Positions 9,651 through 21,399 of a stretch of 64,000 nt of DNA are shown here, one piece after another (positions within the stretch are counted from its first letter, which is position 1; each line of letters opens with the position of its first letter). The position numbers and the translations under genes are program-made. The notes beneath the pieces are model-generated. The model searched no databases. It saw only the letters and a list, made by a program, of their open reading frames with translations, and was not told where the DNA came from. The stretch comes from Ricinus communis (Eukaryota; Streptophyta; Magnoliopsida; Malpighiales; Euphorbiaceae), in NCBI RefSeq assembly GCF_019578655.1, contig NC_063264.1, positions 15,178,429 through 15,242,428 of the forward strand, in the 5' to 3' direction.

Positions 9651-11112
9651 ATAGTCAGGACAGTATTAGTTCTTTTTCCTTTTTCATTTCTTATATTTTG
9701 TACACTGAGGACAGTGTGTCCTTCAAGTGTGGGGTGATGGTATTTATATACACTTATTTTCATGTTTTTATTGTTTTGTATGAAATTTAGATCATTTTCT
9801 AGTGTATATATCGCATTTCATTTATGCCATCTTAGTTATTTATTTATTCTTTATGCAATTTTTTGTAAAATTTTGAAAATTTTTCACTTTGTTTTGATGC
9901 TTTTACTGTTGACTTGCTTTTAGAAATCCTGTTTATGTCCATGTGATCGGGTAAAACCGATAGTGTTGAGTTTTGCGGAAGATTGTAAGATTATTAGTTT
10001 GAGTTTTGCACTAAGTTGCTTTGGTTTACTTAATTCTGTTTTGATGATCTTTGTTTGGAACCTACTCAAAAGCACACTTGTGAGAAATTGAGCCTAAATT
10101 GTAAGCATACACTTTATATGCTTGTATTTATTTCTTGTTGAGAGTGCCAATTACTGTCTTTACTTTTAGAACTTGCTCGGTAATGCTTATGAGGGCCACA
10201 ATGAGAGTTTAACACTTTGGTATGATAGAGGCACTTAGGTTTTTCATTCTAGCCAAATAGCCTTTATTTGTTTATTGATTCTGTAGATAACCCCTTCTTT
10301 CACCAATTTTTTTTATCATAGTCCATTACCACTTAGTTTTATTCTGCTTTGGGTTATGATTTTGCACATGAGTTGTTTTTATTGGGAATTTTTATCTTGG
10401 GAATAGCTTTGGAATCTTGTAGCAGCTTACTTCAATCCAAAAAGAAATTCACTCTATTATGTGAATATTCTTCCCTAATGAAAAAAAGAAAAAAGAAAAA
10501 AAAAGAAAGAAGAAAAATATATAAAAAGAAGAATAAGAGGGAAAGGTGATGAAAAGAAAGAAAGTAAGTGAGCTAAACATTTTGACTTGATTCCTATTTC
10601 CCACCTTGGACTACTATCCATTGTTTACCCCTGGTGATCATTGTGACTTGTGTGCAGGTCATGTATTTCATTACAGAACACCATAGGTTCAACTCTGACC
10701 AAATTTACCTACCCTTACCTAATCCCCATTACAACCCTTATAAAGACCTCTTGACATGGTTGTTGACTCTCCATAAGTGGTAGGAGTAGGATTTAAGAGC
10801 AAGCATATAGTAAGTAAGGCAGTATTTGATGCATTGAGCGATTTAACACCATCCTTTAAACATTTTGAGTTACTTAGAGTGAATCTGGTGAGGAGTTGGT
10901 TCTGAATAATTTTGTTGAGACAATATTTTGTGAATTATTGGCATCTTGGTTGTGATACTTGAATTGATTGCTTCGTCTCTTTTTGTTTGACTTACGCTTG
11001 TTAAGGATATGTGCAGGAGCTTTCTAGCTTGTCTGTCAGTTTAAGTATTGTTCCTTAGTGGTTTATTTTCCTTATTTTACTTTTGATTGCTTGAGGACAA
11101 GCAATGAGCTAA
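9651..11112 (+). other. 3' untranslated region of the Athila-like piece
   Basis: Non-coding and moderately AT-rich, with the phrase gaggacagtgtgtccttcaa at 9708 and onward. A purine-only tract of repeated aaag/aaagaa lies at about 10480-10565. I see no coding sequence. Confidence 0.5.
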
Positions 11113-11125
11113 GTGTGGGGTTATT
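11113..11125 (+). other. Polypurine tract of the Athila-like element
   Basis: gtgtggggttatt directly precedes the LTR start tgatgtg. It is the usual GTGTGGGGGAATT type of the Athila group, slightly changed. It primes plus-strand DNA synthesis in the family. Confidence 0.6.
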
Positions 11126-12576
11126 TGATGTGCGTAAAATACACACATCTAAATGGGGTTTTTAAGATTGATTTTATGGACATTTGGATGTGAATTGGTC
11201 CCAACACTCACCCTATGCGTTTGTTTGTGTGCATTAGGTCCAAAAGAAGTCAAAGGATGATAAAGGGAAGAATTGGAGCATAATTGGACGCCGAAGCTGC
11301 CGAAACGAGCTAAGTACGAGCATGAGGAAGCTGAACATGGTTGTGTTGATTTCAACACTGACCGTGTTCCCAACAGGTCACCAACACGACCGTGTTGGGT
11401 ACATCAAACATTAAAGAAAAGGAAGTTCTTAGAGAGCACGACCATAGAGAGTAACACGGGCATAAACACCAGACCGTATTGGGAACATGGTCATCAACAC
11501 GGCCGTGTTGGTGGCGACAGGGGGAATTAATTAAAAGAAAGAAGAGAGGAAAGAAAGGAGGAGAGCGGGGGAGAACGTCCCAAACCCTAATTTTTCTCTC
11601 CCTAAGGGTTTTCTAAGCTGAAACCAAGGGAAAAGGAGACTTGGATCAAGGTTTCAATCGGATTCCCTTCAAAGATTGAAGATTGGGCGAGGTTCGTTGA
11701 TTGGTTTTCAAATCGAGCAAGAGGAACAAGAATCGATTTAATTCGAGCAAGAGGAATTGGGGCTGTTTACTCTCATCCAAGGGTGTAATTGGGTTTTCTC
11801 TACCTTTACTCTTTGTTGTAATTGTATTCTTGTGGATTTTGATAATGAACATGATTAGCTAGATTGATTAAATCCATTGGGATTTCTTTACTATATTGGC
11901 TTAGTATTATATTGTTGGATTGTTTGGGTTAGTTTTGTATTCTTCTTGCTTTCAGTATTAATAAGATAATGCATCATTCATGAGACGTTGTGAATTGTGT
12001 GTTTAGATTGCTTTGTGTGATTGAAAAGTCCATTTGGCAATTGGAATTTTGAATAGCAAGAACTGGTTAATAATCGCTTAGAGATAAGGATAATTAACTA
12101 GTCGGATTAGGAATTAATAAAGCTTAATAGAGGCGGATTAAAGCTTAATGCTAATTTAAGAATCAATCGTTAGGAAGAGATTCCAACTTTAGGTTATTAG
12201 GTTTAGGAATTCGGTTATCTCGAGAGAGAAACTGAATTCGGTTAAGAATTCATCCACGGGTAGCATAATTAGACTTACCAATCCTTTATATTTTGTTTGA
12301 TTGCCAACTAGTTTAGGTTCCCTTTGGGTTTGCTTTCTTGTCTTGGTTATTTCAGTTATCAATTACTCCTGCATCTCCCTTAGAATTTAGCTTGTAGCTA
12401 TTAGTTAGTTTAAAAATTATTAATCATTCATTTTAGGTTAATATAACAAAGAACAAAGGAGTAACTCTAGGCTTTCACTTTCCCGAGGAATACGACCTTG
12501 ATACTCGCCATTAGTGCTAGATTGCATCGATAGGTACACTGCCTCAGATTGTAGCTAACACAAATAGCACACATCA
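11126..12576 (+). repeat. Athila-like LTR, complete copy
   Basis: It begins TGATGTGCG and ends ACACATCA, giving short inverted ends with TG..CA. A second copy starts identically at 22626. The interior has a palindrome-rich part at 11381-11515 (for example caacacggccgtgttg at 11495-11510). A purine-rich block with 'aaaccctaa' follows around 11580. Confidence 0.85.
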
Positions 12577-13410
12577 GATCCAACCTATGATTTTGAAAAG
12601 CTGGTTTTGATGGGCGAAGAAAAGTTGCCTGCGAAATTCAGGATGCTCGAGATGTATAAGTTTAATAGGACAGGTGATTTGAAAGTTCATCTAAAGCAGT
12701 ATGTTACCATTATGTGAACTACTCTACTGAGTGAGACCCAAATTCTCAAGCTATTTGTTTTGGCCCTAGAAGGACCTACTGTAAACTGGTACCACGGACT
12801 GGAAAAATTTGCCAAAGCTGAATGGCATAATTTCTATAATGCTTTTGTCAAACAATATGATTATAATACTCATTTGAAAGTGTCAATCAGGAACCTTGAG
12901 TCCACTAAGAAAAAGCCAAATGATTCCTTCTATGATTTCTTGACTAGATGGAGGAATAAGGCTGGCTTAATGAAAAACAAGCCCTCAAAAAAGGACCAAT
13001 TTTGTATGGTAGTCTGAAATGTCCTTTCGAGTGGACCGAAAGGTTAGAGATGATGAACCCAAAGTCCTTTATGGATCTTTATGACGACGGGCTTCAGGTC
13101 GAAAAAATCGAGAATAACAAAAGAAAGACTATGGGAAACCGGCGGAAGGCCGAATTATCAAGTTGGAGGGAGCAAAACCCTAGATATAGAGGTTGTCCAA
13201 CAACCGAAAAAGTTCTCTAACTTCAAGCAGCCTCTCTTTAAGATTTTTGAGAGGTTAGTGAAAAATGGCTTGCTCCATCCAACCACCCCCAATAACCCAC
13301 CTAACCCTAATGCAACTGGTTATAAACCCAACACCTACTGTAAATTCCACCAAGCACTTAGCCACCACACAAATAACTGCATCTAACTTAAGCATAAAAT
13401 TCAATATCTC
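12577..13410 (+). pseudogene. Tat gag, capsid domain
   Basis: The frame shows LPAKFRMLEMYKF, then ILKLFVLALEGPTVNWY, FVKQYDYNT, SFYDFLTRWRNKAG and PSKKDQF, which is the standard Tat retrotransposon gag domain in order. Stops interrupt it near 12716 and 13015, and there is a frameshift near 13080. A knuckle-like YCKFHQALSHHTNNC lies at 13336-13380. Gag assembles the cytoplasmic particle around element RNA. Confidence 0.85.
13339..13380 (+). pseudogene. First knuckle-like motif of Tat gag
   Basis: The residues CKFHQALSHHTNNC have the spacing seen in Tat gags (C-x2-H, later H and C). They are followed by LKHKIQYLID after one stop. Confidence 0.6.
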
Positions 13411-13721
13411 ATTGATACTGAAACGTTGATCGACCTAGACTAGCCCAGTACTAAAAGAAACCCCCTAATAAATTACAATAATACACAACCCCTGAAACAA
13501 GTGCCATGATCACCCCTGATTTCAATGAAAAGGAGGTCATGGACTCTTTCTAAGACATATCTAAACCTGAGCCAGAGCTAGAGCTAGAGCCAAAAAGCCC
13601 ACAAAGAACCTTCACCAAGCTAGGGGCACCGTTATCTGTGGTGTTCCAATATTTAGTAAGGAGGGGAAAACTTAAGCCCTAGTCACTAAGAAGCGGTCCT
13701 AACCCTCATAATGGTCAATAT

Positions 13722-13766
13722 TGTGAGTATCACCAGGTTTTGGAGCATATGACGGATTACTGTAAT
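13722..13766 (+). pseudogene. Second knuckle-like motif of Tat gag
   Basis: The residues CEYHQVLEHMTDYC followed by LRHKIQHLID repeat the layout of the first motif about 380 bases earlier. The glycine before the second His in the usual form is Glu here. Confidence 0.6.
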
Positions 13767-14291
13767 CGTCTCAGGCATAAAATTCAGCACCTAATAGATT
13801 GTGGGGATTGGTAAGTGGAACAACTTCCTTATATGAATGTGAAGACCTGCTAAGGCAGCCCTAGGGCAAATTCGACTTCAAAGTCCATTATTCGAGCTCT
13901 CCTTTGGCCAATATTCAGTTGAGGATATTATGACAAGTGGTTAGGGATCAAATGATGATGATCAAGCAGCTAGTAATTCTTGCCTTCTAGAGGTATGGAA
14001 GGAGGGTGAGAAAAAGTCAGTTATGGTTATAGACATCTAGTACAGCTTTGGAGATGAGTGTGAAGTCTAAGATAGAGGGGCAAAGAATATATGGGAGGAT
14101 AATGACTCTGACAAAGAAGCCGAGCCAATAGGTAAGGGTAAGGACACAAATGTGCAAGAGCTGAAACAAGTCGATAATGCACTGGAATAAGAGAACAAAG
14201 GGTTTTTGGAGCAGTTATTTGAAAAATGATGGCCAACATCTAGGAGCTACTGATGCACTCATTAGATCACAAGATGGCTCTAATATAAGGC

Positions 14292-14960
14292 TTGTCCAAC
14301 ATCACCATTAGGATGATCACTTTCTTGAATGAGGACTTACCACTAGATGGAAGAGACCACAACATGGTTCTCTACATTGCAGCAGATTTGAAAGTGAAGA
14401 GGACCCTATGTGTGATGGTGGATGATGGGTTAAAAATCAATATATGTCCTTCTCGCGTACTCCCTAAATTGGGGATGATTGTTAAAGACCTAAAACCACC
14501 GGACACGGTTATAAGAGCCTACAATGAGACAAAAAGAGATGTGGAAGGGACACTTTCAATACTGGTAAAAATGGGTCCCATTGAATCTTGAGTGGGATTC
14601 ACTATCCTGAACATCCTAGTAACTTTCATTTTATTATTGGGTAGGCTATGGTTTTATGCCCTAGGAGGAGTCCCTTCCACTGTGCATCAGAACGTCAAAC
14701 TTTCTCACGAAGGTGAGATAATCACTATCAATGTTGAAGGTGGTAAGGTTGTCTTGGTCATTCAAGAAGCTATGATGGAGCTAAGAGCCCATACTAGATT
14801 TAAAATCGTAGTCCTCTACAAGGACTGTATGGATCGTAAAGTAGCCAGCATGTTCAAAAAATGGACTTTATACCTGGAATGGGGCTAGGAATGAATCAAA
14901 AGGGTATTGCAAAGTTGTTAGACTTGAAGAAGCAGAAGACTCGACTCAACATGAGCTGGG
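14292..14960 (+). pseudogene. Tat protease and glycine-rich linker
   Basis: The protease domain runs from about 14340. It contains KVKRTLCVMVDDGLKINICP at the active site, where the usual core is VDNGSSLN, so the Asp is kept but the Gly/Ser part is altered. VIRAYNETKRDVEG, then LGRLW and GVPSTVHQ, follow. A stop near 14589 separates the two halves. Downstream, GMGLGMNQKGI (from about 14873) is the glycine-rich stretch found between protease and RT in this lineage. Confidence 0.8.
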
Positions 14961-15063
14961 TTACCGCGGAGAGGAAGATGATGGCAAACCAAAGGGTAAG
15001 ACTCCAAAAGATCTTTTTTTCTAAGAGTACAAGCCCTACTCTCGGGAGCCCGAACCTGAAATA

Positions 15064-15339
15064 GTGGCTATGACTGAGGTGTCAGGATTTGAAATCTTCA
15101 AAAATCTGATCATCAACAGGATGGTTGAACTGAGCATCAAGGAAGTCCGCGAGAAGGTCACCACCAAGGTAGAAGAGCTGAAGCTGGAAGAGTTCATCTA
15201 CCTGCTAGAGAATCTAAGCCAACGGGAGTTAGCTACTTTAACAGAGGAGAATATCATTGATGTATCTTATGATGATGTGATAACGTTCGACCTTTATGAT
15301 GACGATATCTTTTTTTTGCTTCAAATATCAATGATATAA
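15064..15339 (+). pseudogene. Protease-RT linker, acidic
   Basis: A 91-codon open stretch rich in Glu/Asp and Lys occupies the place between the glycine-rich motif and RT. It includes LEEFIYLLENLSQRELA and ends in a Tyr/Asp-rich tail. I know no domain for it. Its frame and place fit the pol linker. Confidence 0.5.
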
Positions 15340-15479
15340 ACTCTGAGTTTTGCTTACTTGTGCGATTTTTTTATGGTAGTGTGCATTTTAATAATCATGT
15401 CATGTGCATGTTTGACATAAATTCCATTTAAATGGATTCATTTAATCTAAGACACAAATGATAATCCACGGCACATTTT

Positions 15480-16700
15480 AATTGCTCATGATATAACTCC
15501 TGAGGGGAGGAGAGAATTCGAAAGATTAATTGAAAAAAGAAAATTAGCATTTGCTTGGTCTTATTATGACATGCCAAGATTAGACAGAAAAATAGCAGAG
15601 CAACACATTTCGATTTACCCGCACGTCAAGCTTATTAAATAGAAGATGAGAAGGTTGAGGCTAGAATGGGAAGAAAAGATCCGGGAGGAGATCACTAAGC
15701 AGGTAAAGGCTAATTTTCTTAATGTAGTCGACTGTCGTGAATGGTTGGAAAATATCGTCCTAATCCCGAAGAAAGATGGTAAGGTAAGGATGTGTATAGG
15801 TTATTGGGACCTGAACAAGGCATGCCCTAAGGACAATTTTTCCTTTCCTCATATAGACGTGATATTCAACGGTGCTGCTTCAAGTGCAATGTACTCCTTC
15901 ATCGATGGGTTCTCCAGATAAAACCATATCATGATGGTAACAATGGACAAGCTGAAGGTGGCATCTATCATTGAATATGGGATGTACTGCTATAAGGTTA
16001 TGCCTTTTGGACTAAAGTTGCGGGGGCAACTTATTGGAGAGCAGCCACTACCTTGTTTCACGACATGATGCACAAGGAGCTGGAGGTGTATGTAGATGAC
16101 AAGATGGTAAAGTCTGAAACAAGGGAAGAGTACTTGCAGGCTCTTGATAAGTTTTTAGGACAAGCGAAAAGGTATAAACTAAGGCTTAATCCAAAGAAGA
16201 GTATATTGAGAGTAACATCAGGGAAGCTGCTAAGGCATACAGTGAGTCGGCAAGGAATAGAGCTCGATCTGGACAAGGTAAAGGCCATTCAGAAGATGTC
16301 AGCATCGAAGATAGAGAAAGAGTTTGGAGGATTTCTAGCATGTTTATAGTACATCATCGGGTTCATTTTCAAGCTCGCAATGGTTTGTGATCCCATTTTT
16401 AAGCTTTTGAGGAAACACCAACCTGTTATTTCGGATGGGCATTGTTAGAAAGCCTTCGATATAATTAAAGAGTATTTGATAAAGCTGCCAGTATTTAAGC
16501 CGTTGAAGGATGATAAGCTATTGATTTTATACTTAGCCTTAGAAGAGGAAACCATAGGGGCAATGGTAGCTAAGTATGGGCCCAATTACATAGAGCATGC
16601 AATCTATTATCTCAGTTAAAAGTTGTTGCCCTATACATCAAAGTATAACCTCCTAGAGAAGATGTGTTTGGCTATGATATGGGGCTATGAGGAAATTAAG
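15480..16700 (+). pseudogene. Tat reverse transcriptase
   Basis: The order seen is DNPRHILIAHD-like leader, AFAWSYYDMP, IVLIPKKDGKVRMCIGYWDL, NKACPKDNFSFPHID and SFIDGFSR, then a stop, YCYKVMPFGL, a frameshift and VYVDDKMVKS (catalytic YVDD kept, near 16090). LRLNPKKSILRVTSGKLL and the connection domain with FKLLRKHQP and AIYYLS follow. At least three stops and two frameshifts are present. This is a typical Tat RT, inactive here. Confidence 0.88.
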
Positions 16701-17160
16701 ACACTATTTACAGTCCTATAGAATGTAAGAAATTTTAAAAGTAGACCCATTGAAGTATCTATTTAAAGCTCCGTCCCTTATAGGAAAGCTAGCTAGATGG
16801 TTAGTGCTCTTAATAGAATTCGACATCGAGTATGTCATTAAGAAGGTAGTCAAGGGTAGGGATGTAGCAGAATTCTTGGCTCAGAATGTAATCAAGGGAG
16901 ACGACCCTTAGGATTTGGAGTTTCTTAATGAAAATCTAAGGGAAATCGAGACTCGAGAATGGAAGGTGTACTTCGATGGAGCAGTGAATGCGAGAGGTGT
17001 GGGGTTAAGAGTAGTTCCGGTTATGCCTGAAGGAGAGATGTTGCCAACGGCCAAGAGTTGGACTTTAAAGTGACAAATAACATGGTGAGGTATGAAGCAT
17101 GTTTGTTTGGATTAGAGACGGCCGTAGTAGTAGGAGCAAAGCAGCTGATGTAACAACCAT
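16700..17160 (+). pseudogene. Tat RNase H region
   Basis: After the RT connection, YVIKKVVKGRDVAEFLA leads to WKVYFDGAVNARGVG near 16960-17000, which holds the first catalytic Asp. A frameshift follows, then DFKVTNNMVRYEACLFGLE, the equivalent of the TNNxAEYEA signature. The catalytic Glu position reads R-Y-E with one substitution. Confidence 0.8.
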
Positions 17161-17539
17161 ATTATCTGCTACCTGAAGACTTTAGTTTGTAACTTCTCCA
17201 AATGTTTATTCATACACTTACTATGGAATGAAAGTCAGATAGTGGATGGCCACCCTTTCATCTATGTGGGACAACCCTTTACAGCTTCTAATGAAGCCAT
17301 TGGTGAATGTGAAATCAGGTGCGCCATGTTATCATGGAGAACGAAGCCTTAATTTTATGATCTGAAGAGGTTTGTAGAAGACAGGGAATATCCAGAGGAA
17401 GCGACTGTGAAGGAAAGGTATGCACTACGAATCTAAGCTAGGAACCATACAGGCATAAGGAAGTATTACACAGAAAGATGGCTTCGGGTGTCCAACTCCG
17501 GTGTGTGACTAAAGCGGAAGCACAAGTGATAATAGAAGA

Positions 17540-17935
17540 GATGAACAAAAGCTGTGCGGTCCTCACATGAATGGCATAGTGTTAACTAGAAAGATTGTAC
17601 ATCAAGGTTATTACTAGTTAACAATGGAAAAAGATTGTATAGCCCTAGTAAGGAAATATTGTGAGCGTTAGCTCTATAATGACTTGAGTCACATTTCCCG
17701 GACGAAACTTCACAACTTGACATCTCTATGGCCTTTTGTAGCTTGGGGAATCAACATCATTGGGGAGATAAAGCCTCCTTCAAATGATCACAGGTTCATA
17801 TCATAGCAATCGACTCCTTCCCTAAATGGGTTGAAGCCGAGTCATTCACTACTGTAGGGGTAAGGCAAATGGCTAGATTTATAGAGAGGAACTTGATCTG
17901 TAGGTACGGGGTGTCACATCATGTTTTGACGAATA
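17540..17935 (+). pseudogene. Tat integrase, truncated
   Basis: Segments read HMNGIVLTRKIVHQGYY and LTMEKDCIALVRKYCERQLY, the zinc-binding region (only one of the two usual Cys is evident). They are followed by WPFVAWGINIIGEI (catalytic-core start, the usual Asp replaced by Asn) and ICRYGVSHHVLTN. The sequence stops being integrase at about 17935, before the D35E part, where Copia-type 3' sequence begins. Confidence 0.78.
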
Positions 17936-18078
17936 AAATAAATATCCATTGAGGATAATAAATTTGATCCTCCAATAAAGTCATTTGACCTAATAAGAAC
18001 ATGATCATCATAAGAAAGAGTTTTGTATTAGATACCATGATGATTGGCTTTGATTATGCTTTAGTGCAAGTGGGAGAT
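17936..18078 (+). mobile_element. 3' end of a Copia internal region
   Basis: This short AT-rich piece ends in agtgcaagtgggagat, the polypurine tract (about 18062-18078) that typically abuts Copia 3' LTRs. It replaces Tat integrase sequence at about 17935. No Copia coding motif survives. Confidence 0.55.
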
Positions 18079-19839
18079 TGCTAGAGTATGTCTTAAAGAC
18101 AAGGAGTTGTCAAATAATCTATGTTACTTTATACATCATTTGATGGCATAGAGTTATACCAACAGGCATTGTTCAACTCTTAATGTTATGAGTAGTTGTG
18201 GTATTATCAAAGAATAATCCAAACTGTTAGAGATGAACACCATAGAATGTAAATACAAATGTAAGAGAAATTATAAAGCAAGTTTATAATGATGAGGTTC
18301 CAATTATATACGTTCCTAAACTTAGTTCATAATTGATGTTTGATCAAGAATTACATATTGATTGTTGGACATTAATCAAACGCTCGAGACTACCATATTG
18401 TGTTATCACTTACTTATGAAGTAAGCAATTTGTCTCATAATGTTGAGGAATAGGGAATCCGAGATAAGCATATGGGTGCTTGTTATAAGAACAAGTTCAT
18501 TGAACTTGACCCTACTGAGTAGTCCATATGAAATTTACCCCAAGTGTCCATGGATAATAATCTTATGACAATCATGTAAGATATGATCCTTAGACTTGAG
18601 ATAACAGTATATTATCTTATATGAGGATTATTATACTTTGATACTATCTTATGTTCTCCTATCCATGGAGTTTTAAGGGATAGTCATTGTGTATAGTAAG
18701 AATTATATAAAGATAATAAGTTATCAATAAAGAACTCATTGCCCAAAATAATATGTCATAGGACCTTATCCTGATAATTCTTGATATGCTTTAACATGGA
18801 AATCCTTGGCCAAGGTTATATGAATGAAGATTATTAAAAGTGTTCCATAGATCTTATTCAAGATGTTATATGTATTTATCAAGAACAAATATGATTGGTT
18901 TAATTATAGAGTTGACACTTGCATCCATACTCTATAAATTAAATGGAAAAAAATTATGATGAAAGAATTGAATTATATTGTAAGATTATTCACTGTAAAG
19001 ATTGATTAAAGCACTTTAATCATTCCTATACATTTGGGTGGTCATGATGAATTGCTAGATGTCAATCTTGATCTATGAATATGAATTAAGTTAAATTAGA
19101 GAAATTAACATTGAATTAAATAATTTTAATTCATAATCCATATTCATTGCCAACATATTAGAACCCTTTAGATAACACATAAATAGGCTTTAAGTGAAGA
19201 TTAAAATGAGGCTTTAAGCTCATATATATTGGCCTAATTAAAGGTTAATTAATTAAGAGATAATGGGGCTTATAAAATGGGACTATGATGGGTTTATTAT
19301 CCACTGATTAGATCTTAATTAATCAAATTTCAATTAGAAAAACAAAAGCCTAGCTTAACGTAAGCTAGGGTTTTATAGTAATCCTAAACCTTTAAAGACT
19401 TTGATTAACATATAGAAAGAGATACATGGGGTGGCATGATTGATGTTTTTATTGAGAAGAATACCCTAGGTGAATCAATCAATAAGATTAATTGATTCAT
19501 CCCCCTTGCTTGGAACTAGCATCCAATCTCCTACATCTCTTTTCAATCTCTTTATATTTGTTTAAGAGAGCTTTGCTTAGAAGCTTATGTGGATCACCAA
19601 AAGAGGCAGGTCATTTGAGTAGCTTTAACGTGCATCAACCATCTTTGAAGAATCAAGAACCAACAAAGCTAGAAGCACTCCTTGGAATTAGCGGCATACT
19701 TTCTTTGTAAGCATTCTCCATCTTTTGCTTGTTTTATGTGTTATGACTACTTTATATCAATGAGATCCTTGGTGGGAATTAAAAATTTTATTTTACTTAT
19801 ATTATGCCTTTTCTTATATTTTAGAATCAATTCACAACA
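18079..19839 (+). repeat. Copia 3' LTR
   Basis: It starts tgctagagtatg right after the polypurine tract and ends ..aattcacaaca at 19839, giving TG..CA. A perfect short hairpin, cctagctt..aagctagg, lies near 19358-19376. No primer site follows, so this is a 3' LTR. The internal region upstream is only about 140 bases, so the element is truncated at its 5' side. Confidence 0.65.
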
Positions 19840-20130
19840 GTAAATTGCTATATGAGATCATTGACTACTTTCGTTTGGCTCTCTATGAGTTTGTTGTGAG
19901 CCTTTTCCATGTATTTACGAGTAGCCTTCACTTATATCCTGAAAGTGTCAACCATAGGGTTATTAGTAATCATAAATATGAACTAAAGGTAAAACATTAT
20001 TTTGCCCCCCCTAATAACAACATTTCATATTGAAGGTACTAGTGCCTCATGCAAGTGTACATTTTTAAGCGCCATGGGTGAGTGCAGCTTTTCAAGGCCC
20101 ACCCAAGCAGTATGCGACCACAACACCGTA
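19840..20130. other. Unassigned sequence
   Basis: No Tat integrase or Copia sequence can be recognised here. Short open frames occur but carry no motif. It may be leftover element or spacer sequence. Confidence 0.3.
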
Positions 20131-21340
20131 TCGAAGGTTGTCTTATCCGTACTTTTCTCTCTTAGAACCACGAAGGGGAGTTGAATTGGTGATCTCAAAT
20201 TGCCGAAGTTAATAGTTTTAGGTAGAACACAATGATTTAAGAAATATTAAAGACAATTTAAAGAGAGTACGGGTTAGAGAAGATGGCACAAAGGTTTATA
20301 GTGGTTCAGAAACAATCCTCCCTATATTCACTCCTCAAGATCACACTTGAAAATTCCACTATAATCTCTAAGATCACAACCTTTGGGTTTTACAAGTTCA
20401 CCCAATAACTTGGTGATTTCAAGGCTCATACTAAACCTCTTTCCTTAGTGAAGCAATCTCTCACTAAGTCCCTTAACCATTGAGTATTAATGGTTACTCA
20501 ACAACCAATTCCTTGTGTTTTTAATACCTAGGCTCACACAACAACCTTTTAAATTTTTAATTGAACAAAGAGTTTCAACTTAATACACTTTATAAAGAAA
20601 GAAATTGAGTGTAGAAAGTTTAAAAATGAATTTGTAAGAGTTTTAATATATTTAAATCACACACTTACTTGTAGAATCTTTAAGAGGGATATTTATACAT
20701 ATAGCAACCCTTTAGAGATGTTACAATGGGTCCAAAATTCATTAATTGCAAGATTGATGACTTGATAAAAATTGCTTAAGTCTTGAAAAGTGCCCCGCGC
20801 TTTCCAAGCGCACTTGCGCTTTCTAAAAAGAGACGTCGAGGCTTCAACGGCTCCAGACATGTGGCACTGATGAATGGTTGATATATCAACAGTTACTAAC
20901 ATCGTATTAATTGTGAAAACCACCCTTGTGCCACAATAGCACCCTCGCGCTTGCCTTATCCGTGCCCAGAAGCACCCTTGCACTTCTCATCGCGCTATCT
21001 TTTGCCATTTTTAGTTTCAAGCTCAAATATGAAGCGCCCTTGCACTCTTGATGCGCCCATGTACTTCTTGAAGCTTTGGCACTTTGACTGCCATATGTCA
21101 TGATGTGATTGACAAGATGTCAAGTGGACTTTTCAATGTCTTGTAAAATTTTAGTCATATGAAAAGCGCCCCACCCCTTGGAAGCGCTCTCGCACTTTTT
21201 GGGTCTTTTTTCAAGACTTCCTTTAAAGCTTAAGAATGTTTAGACCTTGGTTGGTTCCTTTGGTGCTCTGTCATACAGACACTCAGACATAGGGTTAGCA
21301 ATATTCAATTTGGGTGTTAAGATCAAAATAGAGATCAATT
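20130..21340. repeat. LTR-like non-coding repeat with GCGC-rich motifs
   Basis: The left side has a 'gaaggggagttgaattggtg' phrase and a 'tggttcagaaacaatcctcc' phrase of the kind found in plant LTRs. The part 20790-21200 contains repeated gcgc(c/t)ct-type and aagcgc words, such as gcgctttccaagcgc at about 20799. There is no coding sequence, target duplication or partner LTR. Assignment to a family is not possible from here. Confidence 0.35.
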
Positions 21341-21399
21341 GCACCTTAGATCAACACGTACTAAGCCTGTTTTGAAATGGGTCGTTTAGGAGGAGGCCA

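Larger units (their letters stand above)
8911..12576 (+). mobile_element. Athila-like Gypsy piece with complete 3' LTR, nested in Tat gag
   Basis: The piece lies between two copies of gatcc (8906-8910 and 12577-12581). It starts TG and ends CA. Its right part is a full LTR (11126-12576), preceded by a polypurine tract and by the two 'gaggaca..aagtgtgggg' phrases (about 9708-9735 and 11093-11120) usual near the 3' end of Athila-group elements. There is no 5' LTR, gag or pol. Either the left part was deleted up to the target duplicate or the left duplicate is a chance match. The gag frame of the host element is continuous across the site, which favours a true insertion. Confidence 0.75.
8138..17935 (+). 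mobile_element. Tat-lineage Gypsy element, internal region, with a nested Athila-like piece
   Basis: The internal region runs 8138-8910 and resumes at 12577. It carries gag, two CCHC-like knuckles, protease, a glycine-rich linker, reverse transcriptase, RNase H and integrase, all on the plus strand and in the order usual for the Tat lineage. Many stops and frameshifts break it. The integrase stops at about 17935, where Copia 3'-end sequence begins, so the 3' LTR is lost. The 5' LTR is copy A. The leader at 8285-8330 is rich in catgca repeats. Confidence 0.85.

Noticed and set aside
19492..20184. Small plus-strand frames around the Copia LTR end
   Set aside because: They cross the LTR boundary or have no motif. 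Likely chance.
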